Positions 33,872 to 46,264 of a stretch of DNA of 64,000 nt are shown piece by piece. How positions within the stretch are numbered: the stretch's first letter is position 1; each line of letters begins with the position of its first letter. Made by a program: the position numbers and the translations under genes. The notes below the pieces were generated by a model that saw only the letters and a program-made list of their open reading frames with translations, was not told the DNA's origin and searched no databases. The stretch comes from Tipula vernalis. Lineage: Eukaryota > Arthropoda > Insecta > Diptera > Tipulidae. The DNA lies in assembly GCA_958295665.1 (NCBI GenBank), contig OY282559.1:253079461-253143460 (forward strand), read 5' to 3'.

Positions 33872-34607
33872 TGGCCGGTCTCCATTCGTCGCGAAGAACA
33901 AAAATTGGCATGAAGTCATGACAAAATTGGTATATTATACTTAGAACTACTAACATAACAAATAATTATATTTTCTCTGTTTTTGTTTATAAAATGCAAA
34001 TCTATTACATGTGTCATGTTGGACTACGAGATAATAAAATATTCATTTATACGAAATCAAGCCTGTCTCCCGTTTATATTAGTAGTTTTTACTTTAGGAT
34101 TTTTTATTTTATATAAGTAAATTAAATTCAAGCTGCTGACAAATATGTTAAGCAGAAAGAAGTGTATTAATGTATTAAACCTTTAATAATATGAATGTCG
34201 CTCGTTTTGCCACCGATAGCAATCAAATAAAATTATCCAACTGAAATAACAATTAAAACTTGTCTAGTGTATGAGTCAAGTCTTGATAGAAAAACCATTA
34301 TTAAATTAAAATAATTCAAAAGTAACATTTCATTTTCAATAAATCATATTTTTTTGTTATTGTTACAATTATTTAAATTCTCTAATGATTTTGAACAAAC
34401 AAATATTTTTTGGCATTGACACATATAATTGAGAGTAAAATACAAATTACTCTCACTTTGTCGTGACAAAATTTCAAAAAAGATGGATATCGTGATGTTT
34501 TCCACAATCAGTTTTGTTTATGTATTCATACCAATTTTATCCAATAAACAATTAATGGCACAGGCTCGTGGCAATTTTTCTTCGTCGTGACGAGTGGAGA
34601 CCGGCCA
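33872..34607. mobile_element. Non-autonomous TIR element, 736 bp, TAA target duplication
   Basis: The inverted ends share TGGCCGGTCTCCA(T/C)TCGTC and continue with homology for about 65 bp (AAAAATTG.CA..., AAAATTGGTAT). TAA precedes the left end (33869-33871) and follows the right end (34608-34610). A 3-bp TWA duplication is typical of PIF/Harbinger, but these termini differ from the 40.7-kb Harbinger element, so it would be a separate family. No coding sequence. Confidence 0.75.
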
Positions 34608-34610
34608 TAA

Positions 34611-36802
34611 TTCTACATAGAATCCAATCACCTTAAATATATTTTTTATTGCAAAAAATGGTAATTTCCCATTTAAATTATAATTTTGATTTTTCCGGAA
34701 AATTATAGGATTTTCCATTTTCATTTTTACTTTTTTTTATATCCTCTTTGTATTTTCCGATTTGGTTTTGTTTTGGGAAAATTTGATGATTTCATATTGG
34801 GAACTTTTAATTTGTATTATTTGTTGATTGGTAATTTTTTTAAAACATGCAAAAAAAAATATTATTTACGTTTTGAAATAGGAAAAGAAGATTTTGTCAA
34901 ATCGTTTGTAGCCTGAAATATTTACTGCACACCTTGCCACAGACAGGCAACCCTTGCTGAGAACTAGTAGTGAATTGCTTAGTATTAGCAGAAACACATA
35001 ATTCTAATTTAAGAAGACTTCTTTTATTCTTTATTTTCCTACAATTCTTCAATACTGATATTTCACTTATTCACTTATTATCAAATAAAACTGCCATTGC
35101 ATGAAATCAGTCGTGCCTTTAGATCAAATTAGAGGGTCCCGTCGTTAAGCCAAATTTAATTGTAGAATATGAGTAAACAGCATGTTTCATTTTCAGAACG
35201 GCGTATTTCAATATGGTGTATGGTACACTACAGCAAAATTTACACATTAATCTATTTCTTATGTAGTAAATGTAATATTTTTTGCTCTCCTTCTTCTTCA
35301 TGATGGTCTATATTGTAGCACGTGCGTTTGCTTTTACGGGCTAAGTATAATAATGAATAAATAAACAGCATAACTTAAGTACACTTTGGCATCTTTCAAA
35401 ACTGTTTATTTATAAAGCTTTAAAATACGTTTGGTATGATAAAATTCATCCTAGAATCCCAATTCCACCGTACTTTCGAATTTCATTATATCCCGTTTTT
35501 AAATTGGCCATTTTTTACCAGTTGCGAGATTCCTCTTCGTAAGCGCCATATAAATTCTTGGCAATTTTTGTTCGGGAATATGTTTGTTTCCACTACAAAA
35601 CAAAAAAAGTTTTTCTGAAAAAAAGAACTTTTGGTAAAATCTTTTCTCTATTGTTTCTTTTAAGCCTCATTGAAATACATACGCAGTTTTGAATACTCCC
35701 TAGTGCACCTTATGCCGTACCACCCCATCAGCCAATTACAATACGAATAAAATATTAGACTTTTTTCAGTGGTGTATTTTGATTCAAATTTTAAATCTCT
35801 GTTTGGTCCAATTCTCTTCTTGATAAGTTAGAGATCCGAAATTTTTCATACGACAATGCAAGTTCATAGTTTTTCAAATTTTCAGACAACGAAAGAAAAG
35901 AAACAAGTACACAAATAAAACGGTTTGGAAAGCCAAAATGAAACAGCAAGAGCAATTAACAACACATGATGGAAAACAAGTTAGTTTTGAAAAGCGGCGA
36001 AATTCAGAGGAACAATGATTTTAAGAAAATTACACTGAAGACTAAAAAGGATAAAAAAAAAAACTTTTGAAAACAAGCTTTTATTTTAATGTGTAGTATC
36101 AGAGCTATGATCAAAAGTCATAATTTTTAGCAGCTTTTTTAGTGGTACACATTTTCACTGTTTCCCATAGTTAAAGTGATGTTTGTAGCTTGAAGTTTTC
36201 CAATGAAAAAAGCCCAAATCTTCTAAAATGTTTTTATAAAAATGTTCTTCTTATCTTTAACAATAGCCGCATTTGTTGACGTCCAGATCAGATCATGTCT
36301 CTTGAAACGACGCCAAAATGCGTAAAACAAAAAAACACCAAATTTCAATTTTCTGTCTCGTTTTGTTATGAAGCTGCCTCTTCATACTCGTATTATATCA
36401 GAGCCATCTGCAGCAGTGCTTTTCAAACATTTTCATTGGTTGAAATTTTATTTTTAAGCGATAAAAATTAAACGAGAAATGATATTTCAAATTTAGTGTA
36501 AAACTGAAGAGTTAAATATTTTCATATGATCTATTTCTAAAGTTTTCATTAGATTTTCTAGATATGTTTGTACTTGTAACCATTAGCCGTTCGTATAAGT
36601 AACTATTGAATACTTGTAAAGTTTGATCCAGTTTTAGTGCAAAGTGATAATTGTCATTTACAGTATTACGAAAATCTAGAATAATTTGAATTTCGCCCCA
36701 ACGATACTGAATTTTATTATTCATAAATTAGATTAGAAAAAGAAAGTGAAAAATGATGGTAAAACCAATTAATGAAGATTTGTTGTGTCAGATATATAGT
36801 AT
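34611..36802. other. AT-rich DNA containing one copy of a dispersed repeat
   Basis: Apart from the repeat at 36116-36265, I see no gene. Short open frames in this stretch have no motifs. Confidence 0.4.
36116..36265 (+). repeat. Dispersed repeat D, copy 1
   Basis: Aligns in the same orientation with 58303-58467, sharing AGCTTTTTTAGTGGTA, TTTTCACTG and CAATGAAAAAAGC. The longer copy at 58 kb has inverted ends, so this is probably the inner part of a related MITE. Confidence 0.6.
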
Positions 36803-37500
36803 ACGAGAAGTTTGCGACAAATCTGCGGTAGTATGTGCAGAGACACAGGAAGCTTCGAACCTCATGCACATTCCTCGGCACTGGCCAACTTCGTACTGCT
36901 TCTATTTTCTCTGGATCAGTGTGCATTTGTTTCTCCGACACGATGTGTCCCAATTACTTCGCTTCGTTCTTGAAGAGTGCACACTTGTCCGAGCTCACTT
37001 TCATTCCCGCAGCCTTGATACATCGTAACACCTCGCACATATTTTTGAGGTGTTCGTCGAAACTTTTCCCGATTACAATGATGTTGTCTAGCTGAACGAG
37101 ACATGCCTTCCAGTGCGGCCCTCTCAAAATTTGCTCCATTAGTCTCTCGAATGTAGCTGGTGCATTGCACAGGCCAAATGGCATAACGCTGAATTACCAT
37201 AGAAAATGCTGTTTTATCTCGGGCTGAAACATTGATTCTGACAGTGTGTGTAGTGTATCACCTATCTTGGGTAATGTGTAGCTGGCCTTCTTCGTGACAT
37301 CATTTAGTTTTCGGTAATCTACGCAAAACCTCATTGACCCGTCTTTCTTTTGCACTAGAACTACCGGTGGGCTCCATGGACTCTTGGATGGCTCAATGAT
37401 TTTATCTCGGCACATCTGTTGTATCATTCGGCCCCCTCCTCTTGTTTAGCCAATGGCAGTTTTCTGGGTGCCTGTCGAATTGGTGATGTATTTCCCGTTC
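36803..37500 (-). pseudogene. gypsy reverse transcriptase fragment
   Basis: Motifs in order: IQQMCRDKIIEPSKSPWSPPVVLVQKKDGSMRFCVDYRKLNDVTKK, then TLSESMFQPEIKQHFLW, stop, MPFGLCNAPATFERLMEQIL, LVQLDNIIVIGKSFDEHL, GHIVSEKQMHTDPEKIEAV, and SFLCLCTYYRRFVANF (all pieces of one RT). The first catalytic Asp (LDLKSGYWQ) is deleted between SES and PEIK. The catalytic LDD box is LDN. Sequence identity to gypsy RT ends at about 36803, the truncation point. Confidence 0.85.
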
Positions 37501-37761
37501 GGCCGTATTCACCCTTACTGCTTGGAAATAACTCGGCATACTCTGACAACATTCCTACTGCCATTGCGAACTGCTCGCCTTTAAATACCAGGTTCCCCAT
37601 CCACGAACGCGTAAGCTAAGGCTTCATACATTGGTCCAATATCCAGAGGATCCCTTAGAATAACTCTCACTTCGTTTCCTGCATCAGTATGGCCCAGAGG
37701 GATTTCAATATTCTGCCATCGTAGTAAGTCTCATTCACGTCGAGCGATATTCCGAGTTCTG

Positions 37762-37974
37762 TCATGAAATCCAATCCCGGGATGCATGTTTTACGGCAAT
37801 CTCGTACTCTTCTTGGATGGCTACGCTCTCTCCGTTAGCAGCTTTCAGTCGATACCGTATCTCTGGCTTAATGAATTTCCTCGTTACTATGTCTGGTCTT
37901 ATTACGGATTTTGATGTGCCGATGTCAAGAGTAATTGTAATCGGCCTGCTGTTTATTATTCCTTCAACGACCAC
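37762..37974 (-). pseudogene. gypsy aspartic protease fragment
   Basis: MVVEGIINSRPITITLDIGTSKSVIRPD carries the active-site region, normally D-(T/S)-G; here it is DIG, so activity is unlikely. KPEIRYRLKAANGESV follows, as in the flap-side region of gypsy proteases. A frame change separates it from the zinc-knuckle frame upstream. Confidence 0.75.
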
Positions 37975-38069
37975 ACTCTGGTTGTTTTACGTTAGCTGTG
38001 CAGCTATGATGGTGGTCCTGGGGCCTTTTGTTTCTGCGGCCGACTTTTGCTCCTCAAAGCTGGCGGAAT

Positions 38070-39293
38070 TTAATTTAGCGGCTCCCTGTCGTTGCTACTT
38101 GAAAGGTCTCCTTCAGAGTTGATAACCCTCATTGGCGCTTCTTTGCTCGACCGGTATGATGGACGAGGATTTTGGTCTGTCGGTTTTACTATTGGAGCTC
38201 GGCGTGCTCTGGCAAAGTGTCCTCGTTTATTGCACCTGTAGCACCTTGGTCCGGATACTGCTACTGTGGTCCTCGAGCTTTCTTCCTTAAATGTTTCTAA
38301 GGACTCTCTGATCTTAGCCTGAATTTGATTCACATTTGCAGCTCCTAGTTTCTTTAATCTAGCAGTTTCCAGATAGAGCGTCTGCTTTGCGGCCTCATAT
38401 TCCAAGGCGTAGCGTAGCTCTTAGCCTTTTTCCGGAGATGTAACTTCTTTTTAATAAATGCATCTACATTCAAACTGTTTATAATATTCGCTGGAGTTGT
38501 GCCATATCATAGCCTGGCAAGCCGCGTAATTTCTGCTTCCAATTGTTGTAGACTTTCACCTTTGGGCTGCCTGCGGTTTTGTAGTTGTATCTTGTGAAGC
38601 TCCTGCATATGAGAGTCTCCGTATCGTAACTCCAACGCGTTCATCAGCTGTTCGTAGTTCCTTTGCGATTCCGGCATACTTTCGACGGTATCTGCTGCTT
38701 TGTCCCTTAACGCCCAAATTAACCCACTTGATAACTGTTACGCGTCCTATTTATTAGTTTTGGATGCTGCCATGAATTGCACTTTGAAATTTGGCCAAAA
38801 AGAATCATCATCGAATACTTGTTGTTTCATGTGGCTGGAGCTGCCGTTTCGGTGGTGACCTGATGAGTTCGACTGTGCGCGCCTTGCTGCATTGCACAAG
38901 AGGGGCATCCTTTCCTTTTTTTAGCTCCAGTACTTCATTGTGAAGTTTTTCAAGTTTTTCTTCCACGTTCGTCATAACTGTATTTTAAAGCGCGGTTATT
39001 TTTGCTTGAACTTGGTTCTGTGATAACATCTTCTCCTCTTGCGATTTTAACTGGAATGTTAACTTTTGCTGTATCCCCAATAATAGCATAGCTAGATCTG
39101 ATTGTCCGGTCGGCTCTTATGTTGAGGGGTTTTGATCTTCTGAAGCTGGCACCTTTTGTTCTCTGCGTGTTTCCTCCACCTAGAGCAATGTTTCGAACCG
39201 CAATTGTATTTCTGATCTCGTTCCGGAAACTAGGGCCCCCGTTGCAGCGAGAACCTCTTTCAATTCAGCGAGGTTCGTCCTGTTGACATTCAT
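38070..39293 (-). pseudogene. gypsy gag: SAP-like N-terminus, capsid region, zinc knuckle
   Basis: From the ATG at 39293: NRTNLAELKEVLAATGALVSG is SAP-like, followed after stops by SLQQLEAEITRLARL and ELRYGDSHMQELHKIQLQNR, the capsid-type pattern of gypsy gags. The last open section (38405-38070) has CYRCNKRGHFARAR, a CCHC knuckle whose final Cys is Arg. Gag would package the element RNA. At least five stop codons interrupt it. Confidence 0.75.
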
Positions 39294-39323
39294 TTTTCAC
39301 ACCTGGGTTAGCCGGATTTCAAA

Positions 39324-39341
39324 ATCCCACTTCTGATACCA
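39324..39341 (-). promoter_or_regulatory. Probable primer-binding site of the gypsy element
   Basis: On the minus strand TGGTATCAGAAGTGGGAT begins three bases after the presumed LTR end CGTAACA. Its TGG start and position fit a tRNA primer-binding site. The tRNA was not identified. Confidence 0.6.
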
Positions 39342-39344
39342 ATT

Positions 39345-39700
39345 TGTTACGAACTGGGCTTCTGAGCTCGTCTGGATTTTGCAATTAAAAACACTTTGTA
39401 CTTTTATATCACTTGACTTGACTTTATTTCACTTTACTTTTATACATTTCAATATTTGCTTTTACTTTACTTTTTTAAATCTGTCCGCTTGCTACTGGTG
39501 GTGGCTATGATAACAGATTTATTTCACTTGTTACACGATTTAAAGTAAACCAAAAACTGTACCCCGCTTGTCATCGGTCGTGTTTATATACCTACTAGTT
39601 TAATACTCCTCCCGAAATTTCCTTTATTGCGTGTCATATATCATCTTGATTCTTTGGTATTCTGTTTATGACAAATAATCATCCGGAAATATCATCATTC
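39345..39700 (-). repeat. Probable 5' LTR of the gypsy element (outer boundary uncertain)
   Basis: The inner edge reads CGTAACA on the minus strand. TATATAAA (39584-39591, minus strand) and AAATAAA about 65 bases downstream (near 39520) fit a promoter and a polyadenylation signal. No matching TGTTACG was found on the outer side, so the LTR may be truncated and the end given is approximate. Confidence 0.45.
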
Positions 39701-39742
39701 ATCATCGTCGACGGGCGGTATGTATGTATTTATGTTGTTCAT

Positions 39743-39940
39743 TTATTCTTGAATCACTAAACGACGCTTTCCTTTATACGCTACATCTCGGACGTTCTTG
39801 TTTTTTACTAGATCTTCATGAATTTGAGCGTTGGTGTATAAACATGTTTCAATGTCCACGATGTCCCTTCCTGTTTATACCAAGCGCCAACAGTCCGAGC
39901 TAAAGCTGTTCGCAATGTGGGCCTGCTGTATGATATCCAT
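39743..39940 (-). pseudogene. Unidentified coding-like remnant
   Basis: One minus-strand frame runs 66 codons with a single stop: MDIIQQAHIANSFSSDCWRLV, stop, then 43 codons including DIVDIETCLYTNAQIHEDLV and KNVRDVAYKGKRRLVIQE. Composition looks protein-like and the patch is less AT-rich than its surroundings. I do not recognise the family. It lies just outside the gypsy LTR. Confidence 0.25.
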
Positions 39941-40694
39941 AATCGTCACAATACTTTAGTAAAATATATAATGTTGTAACTTTAACAAATACCTCATCCA
40001 ATAATTTAGTTATGTAAGGAGCCTTGTAACCTCCAGTTCCCCATATCATAAGAAAAAGCAACACAACCCTAAAGCCGCCTTCCAGCGTTACGTTTATGAT
40101 AATTATCCCATAAAAGGTATTTTTATTTCTATTTTTTTATGGAAAATACGGAAATTTTTATTCGCAAGGTACCTTTATCGCATAAAATTAAGCACTCACA
40201 AAACTTGGTAATGATTATAGGTTAGATAAACATACGCCTTTTGAATATTTAGTTGATGAATCTGGAGGGCCTGGCGGAGCAGGCGGTTGACCCCTACTAT
40301 GATTAACTGGTATGCTCAGTGAGCCAAAACTTGTACGGATAAAACACGAGAGTAAAGCAGCTCGGGTGTTTCTGCCTGATGGGAGACTCCGAAGGTATGA
40401 CTCGTTTGTTAAGTTTAGTGTTTTGTAAGTTGTTATTTAACAGTGTTTTTTGTAGACAGTAAGTGTGAACCATTCAACAATAAAAATTCGTTTTTTTGTG
40501 TTTTGTTAGCGTTATATTTCAGCATATTTTGAGGTGTTAAAGTGAAATTTTCTCTAAGATTATCAAATTCTATGTTTTCGAAAAACTGGCTGTAAAGGAT
40601 ATCAGCGACAAAGAAAAATCTGGTGCAACCGCTGTCAAATAAACTTGGCAACAATCTCATAGGACCATAGCCAGAAAACTGAGCATATTGTTTC
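39941..40694. other. Non-coding DNA with a less AT-rich patch
   Basis: A locally G+C-richer segment at 40265-40410 has no recognised motif; the rest is AT-rich. Confidence 0.35.
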
Positions 40695-40992
40695 TAACAC
40701 CCCTATTATCGTTCTCATCTACGCGTCACCTGGCGACGTCTTGTCGCCGCATTCAAATGTTGGTATTATGATTCTCGCCATGAGCGCGAAATGAGTGAGA
40801 GAAATGTCAAATATCCTCACATACAATTTATAGGTGAGTAGAGGCGAGATAAATTTTTTCTTCTTGAAACAAATAAAAAATGGATACCAACATCAAGTAA
40901 GGGTTTATGTTTTTGTACAAATATATTATTTTTCATTTTTTGTAAGAATATTTTTTTATATTCAATAATTCTCACTTCTTTTTTCTCATTAG

Positions 40993-41855
40993 ACAAAAAC
41001 CAAAGATTACAAATAGTAACCAATTCGCAAAATTGGTTGAAGAGATGGAGAATCCGGATATAGCCCGGGGATTCCCAAACTTTGGAAAATCCAAATCTGA
41101 TGTTACCGAATTTTGGAAAAATTTAGCTTAGTGCCACCAGTTAAAGAAAGTTTAGAATGGAGCAAGGTAAGTATTTCTACTGCAGTGGCTACGTATTATC
41201 GATAGTATTTTGGTGTGTAGTGTTATCACGTCGTATTTATTTATGAATTATGTAGGTTTGGAACGACTTCAAGAGGAACGTCAAACAAAAAATTGCCAAT
41301 AATCATGGAGAGGTTCGAGGGACAGGAGGTGGCCAGAATAAACAGATTTCAGTAAATCCAATGGAGCAGCAGGTCGATGTAGTTCTTCAATTAGAAAAAT
41401 GTGGTGCTCCTAGTCGGAAGAGTTTTGGGGTTTTACCTTACAGGGAACACTCATCTCAACCGAACCTACAAATAAGAGTTGATGAACATTTTGCTGAATC
41501 CACATAATCACAACCCGGCCATCAAATTGAATCTTTAAATTCCGACAATATAGAAAATGAAACAGTCAACAATGCCATTGTCGATGTAGTAATAGTGGAA
41601 AATATCAATGTTTATAAGCGTGCAAACAAAAACAGAAGAAATTCTAGACCAGTCACCGAAAACAATAAAGAAAATATAGAGAAAAAACGGATACACCTAT
41701 TGGAACAACAAACTGATAAACAAAACGAGATTATAGAGCTTCTTCAAAAGATCGAAAAAAACACGTACAATCTACAGTATTACAATAAAAAAACATACGA
41801 ACTAAAACCTAAAAAATACAAACTAGTTGAACAACAAATTGAAAGACAACAGAAA
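40993..41855 (+). pseudogene. Harbinger Myb/SANT-like DNA-binding protein
   Basis: In Harbinger elements this partner binds DNA and helps bring the transposase to the ends. Exon 1 reads NSNQFAKLVEEMENPDIARGF..FWKNLA, then a stop and frame change, and PPVKESLEWSK. A GT-AG intron (41167-41255) joins it to VWNDFKRNVKQKIANNHGEV and RGTGGGQNKQISVNPMEQQV, restoring the usual WxxVWxDxKxxxKxK reading. Exon 2 continues with GVLPYREHSSQ, one in-frame TAA near 41507, and a Lys/Glu-rich helical tail (ENIEKKRIHLLEQQTDKQNE). The tail is cut at about 41856 by the inserted repeat. Start codon not identified. Confidence 0.75.
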
Positions 41856-42392
41856 AAATGGAGGTGTGGCCAACACACGACTTTCTTTTACGAACAGAGA
41901 ATGTTGCGAAATTTTAATTTTTTTTTATAATTTTTTAAATTTTTTTTTTTTAATTTTTAAATTTTTAAATTTTTTTTTTAGTTTTTTTTTTTTTAATTTT
42001 ATTTGTTTTTAATTTTTGGAAACATTATATCTTTGGTAGTTTTTTGTAAACCTTATACTTTTTAAGATATTTGCAAAATAAATTTTCTGGACCAAAGGAG
42101 TGGCCACTTCCGGTTAGCCGATTTGGAGTAAAATTCACTGGGACCTCCCAATTTATCAAAAAAGCTTAAATCTGAAGTTTCAGTTCGATTGGTTAAACCA
42201 TCTGGGCTGTAGAGAGGACACAGACAGACTGACAGACAGACACCATTTCGAAACCCACTTTTTCGGACTCAGGGGACTTCAAAACAGATAAATCACTAAA
42301 AATATCAAGGTCCAAAATTTTCATGATTACTATACTTTATTTTACTAGAGTAAAAGAAAGTAATATTTTACTAGAGTAAAAGAAAGTAAAAT
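41856..42392 (+). repeat. Dispersed ~500-bp repeat, copy B, inserted in the Harbinger element
   Basis: Same landmarks as copy A, from GGAGGTGTGGCC to AGTAAAAGAAAGTAAAA. The terminal TTTTACTAGAGTAAAAGAAA motif is present twice in tandem at the 3' end (about 42342-42389). The A/T homopolymer block is longer than in copy A. The insertion interrupts the Myb-like coding tail, so this repeat moved after the Harbinger element arrived. Confidence 0.85.
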
Positions 42393-42829
42393 GAACGTTT
42401 TAATTAAAAGTTACGTTTAAAGAAATTAAAGATAAAAAAAATGAAAACTAACTTTACAAGACCGAAAATTAGGCATCCAAAACTCCAGCAATTCTGAGAG
42501 TGATGACTGAGTACAACTTGGATTTATTTGATCCACTTATCTGTAATTTGATATGACGGAATAGGGTTCACGAGCACGACAGAATACATATAGGACTGAA
42601 TTATTTTTTACCATTTTTACTGGTAAATACAAAGAAATTATGTGATAAAGTCAACATGACTAAATTATTACCATTTGATTTTTTTTTTATTATTGTTTCT
42701 TAAAATTATATAACTTAAGTATAAACACAAAATGAAATAAAATATAAACATGTTAAAATGAATTAAGAATTTAATTTCTTATTTTTATTTCCTTCCTGCA
42801 ACGTATTCAAGCTTTCTTTGGATTGCTAA

Positions 42830-43590
42830 GGTACGAATGCACTTTCTTCTTCTTCAGTAAATTGTTCGATATCCTCAGTGAATTCAATTTTGTAAAATCT
42901 ACAAATATTATGCAGCACACAGCAAGTATTAATTATTTGTTTTGCATTATTAGGCGTGTAATGTAGCTCCCGAGCCGCCAATAGACACCTCCAATAGACC
43001 TCTCTATAATATTCCGAGCAGACGAGTGAGCCGTATTGAATCGGGCTTCCCGACTTTCGTGATCGGCTTGTTTAAATGGTGTCATTAGGTAAGGCAGTAA
43101 TGGGTACCCCGAATCCCCTATAAAATATTAATATAAACCCTATAATTTTGCACGCATGTCATAAATTATAATAATTTTTTATGTACTACCTAAAAGCCAG
43201 CTGTTACGTTCTCTTTTTTGATACTTTCGAGCCATGGAACTTTTAATAAAAAAATCTGAGAGCTACACACAATTTAAGAATTGGTGGAATACTCGATGTG
43301 CGAAGAGATGGTTTAATTTTCCATCCAGCTTATCAAGTAGGTATGAAAGACCATCTTTATTAATACGAAACATACCAATAAATCTTAAAAATATATTTTA
43401 GAGGATGCTTAGGTACATACATATGCATATATAATTAAAAATCTATTTCAAACGTACTTGTTATCTGGAAATGTGAATGGATCATATTTATTCCGAATGT
43501 TTTTTCTGATAAAAGCGAGGTTTGTGTTTGTGCTAGAATCCTCCTCAGTTCCGTCTTCAAAAAACAAATCAAAACTTGTCATCATATTGG
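42830..43590 (-). pseudogene. Harbinger (HARBI1-type) DDE transposase
   Basis: The N-terminus (43585-about 43450) reads MMTSFDLFFEDGTEEDSS and KNIRNKYDPFTFPDNK. A probable intron follows, then GMFRINKDGLSYLLDKLDGKL and LCVALRFF in shifted frames. After an internal loss, NSWLLGDSGYPLLPYLMTPF spans an intron at 43118-43189; splicing restores GDSGYP with one catalytic Asp. FNTAHSSARNIIERSIG supplies the catalytic Glu. A small deletion shifts the frame before AARELHYTPNNAKQIINTCCVLHNICRFYKIEF (in pieces), ending at a stop near 42830. The first catalytic Asp is in the missing section. Not functional. Confidence 0.8.
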
Positions 43591-43920
43591 TTTTAATAAT
43601 GACAATATTTTATACAAACAAATTTTAAAACACAAATATTAAAAGACAGAATCTATTAATAATTTGATTTATTATTTATAAACAGAAATAATCTAAACGT
43701 CTCTTGTAAAAACAAACAAAAACTATGTCAAATGTTAAAACTTTTCAAAAAACAATAGTTACCAACTTGACGACGATTAAATTTTAATAAATGACGCATA
43801 GCGCTGCGTACCAATTCTCGTCAAAATAAAGCGAGAATGATAATACCAAATTATTACTCACACGACTCTAAACATAACGGCGAGAGAGCCGATAAGGCGA
43901 GAACTATAATAGGGGTTTAA

Positions 43921-44960
<1,040 letters not shown>

Positions 44961-45296
44961 TTATCTAATATAAAAATCATCTCTTAAGATTATTACTTCG
45001 TGTTTTCTTTTACGTATGGTGCAGACAGCAGCACACACAGAACAAATATAGAGAAAATTAGAAATTGGAAATGGATATAAATTTAATCTTGAAATCTAAT
45101 TTATTTTTTTATTTATTTTGTTTTCTGTACCTACTATTTGTTGTTGCTGGTTCTTCTGTCTACTTTTTCGTCATCATCATTACTTTTCTGAGAAGAAAAC
45201 CATCTTTGTATGTTTAAATAATGTACATTTATAAGGTACTGAAGGAAAAATGGAAGGAGAATTGCAGTCCAATTGAATGAATGAATCTGTTTTACC

Positions 45297-45319
45297 CACA
45301 CACACACACACACACACAT
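45297..45319. repeat. (CA)n microsatellite
   Basis: About eleven CA units in a row. Confidence 0.95.
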
Positions 45320-46210
45320 ATAAAGTATGTTCTCTCAATCTGTTGTGCCATTGGATGTAAAACGTTTTATATAAGAAATAATAACAAGAAGTGGATGTTA
45401 GTGTCGACATTTAAGCTTCCATAAGTTGGTCGTTTTTGTTGTTGTTGTTGTTAATTTTAAATTCTTCAGGCAAAATAAAACAATAGATTTCAAGGATTTG
45501 AAAATACAAAAAAACTAATAACGAATTCTAAATCGTTTCTATCTCGTGGTGCTTACTCATTTACAAATTAGGATTTTAAATAGGATATAATCGCATTAGC
45601 GAATGCAGACTGATAGATTCCACATTTTTGTTTTAAGTTTTAATCGTACACCAACTCAATTAATTTACATATATATTTAGTATGAAATATTCCGTAGTCA
45701 CGAATATTATTTATGGCTAACAATATTAATGCACCTCCCATCTTATCCTAATATTATGTCCGCCATAGTGCGGCTCATTGCATATATCGATAAAACAGCA
45801 TTGAGAGTAAAATTAAAAGAAAAAATAAATCGCATTTTTACTCTTCTTTCTCTACGGAATGACTAAACAACCCATAATTTGTATTGAAAATTCGCCAAGG
45901 TATCACAACAATAAAACTCGAAAATATTTATACTCAGCCAACAAAGGAAAAGGAACGTCAACAACAATATGCGGGAATGAAAAAGAAACGTGACGTCTCG
46001 CGATAAATCTTATTTGTTTCCGCTTTATTTTCGCTGCTCTTGAGTTTGTATGTGGTGCTTTGCTTATGAAGAGAATAAAACCGAACCAAAATAAAAATGT
46101 TTTCCTTGTTTTAATATACGGCTAGGAATTTCGGTGGCGAAGGGTAAATACAATATATGTATAAAACAACAAAGAAAATCAATTTTATTCGGGAATGTAA
46201 TATCTTATTG

Positions 46211-46264
46211 GAGATAAATATTATTCGGGAGATAAACATTATTCGGGAGAAAAATATTATTCGG
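46211..46264. repeat. Tandem repeat, 18-bp unit, three copies
   Basis: Units start at 46211, 46229 and 46247, each ending TATTATTCGG or CATTATTCGG. Confidence 0.9.

Larger units (their letters stand above)
36803..39344 (-). mobile_element. Ty3/gypsy retrotransposon, 5' half, decayed
   Basis: The minus strand runs from a probable LTR edge and primer-binding site (39324-39341) through gag, zinc knuckle, protease and reverse transcriptase. It stops abruptly in RT near 36803, after YYRRFVANFS. RNase H, integrase and the 3' LTR are absent. Multiple stops and substituted catalytic residues make it inactive. The gag start resembles a SAP-like helix pair, found in several insect gypsy lineages. Confidence 0.85.
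40698..43917. mobile_element. PIF/Harbinger DNA transposon, full span, decayed
   Basis: The ends are inverted (ACCCCTATTAT(C/A)GTTCTC, in from both sides). TAA lies at 40695-40697 and 43918-43920, the 3-bp duplication typical of this superfamily. It encodes the two expected genes, a Myb/SANT-like protein on the plus strand and a HARBI1-type DDE transposase on the minus strand, convergently arranged. Both have intron-exon structure and disabling lesions. The dispersed repeat copy B has inserted in the Myb-like gene. A MITE at 16.7 kb shares its ends. Confidence 0.9.
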
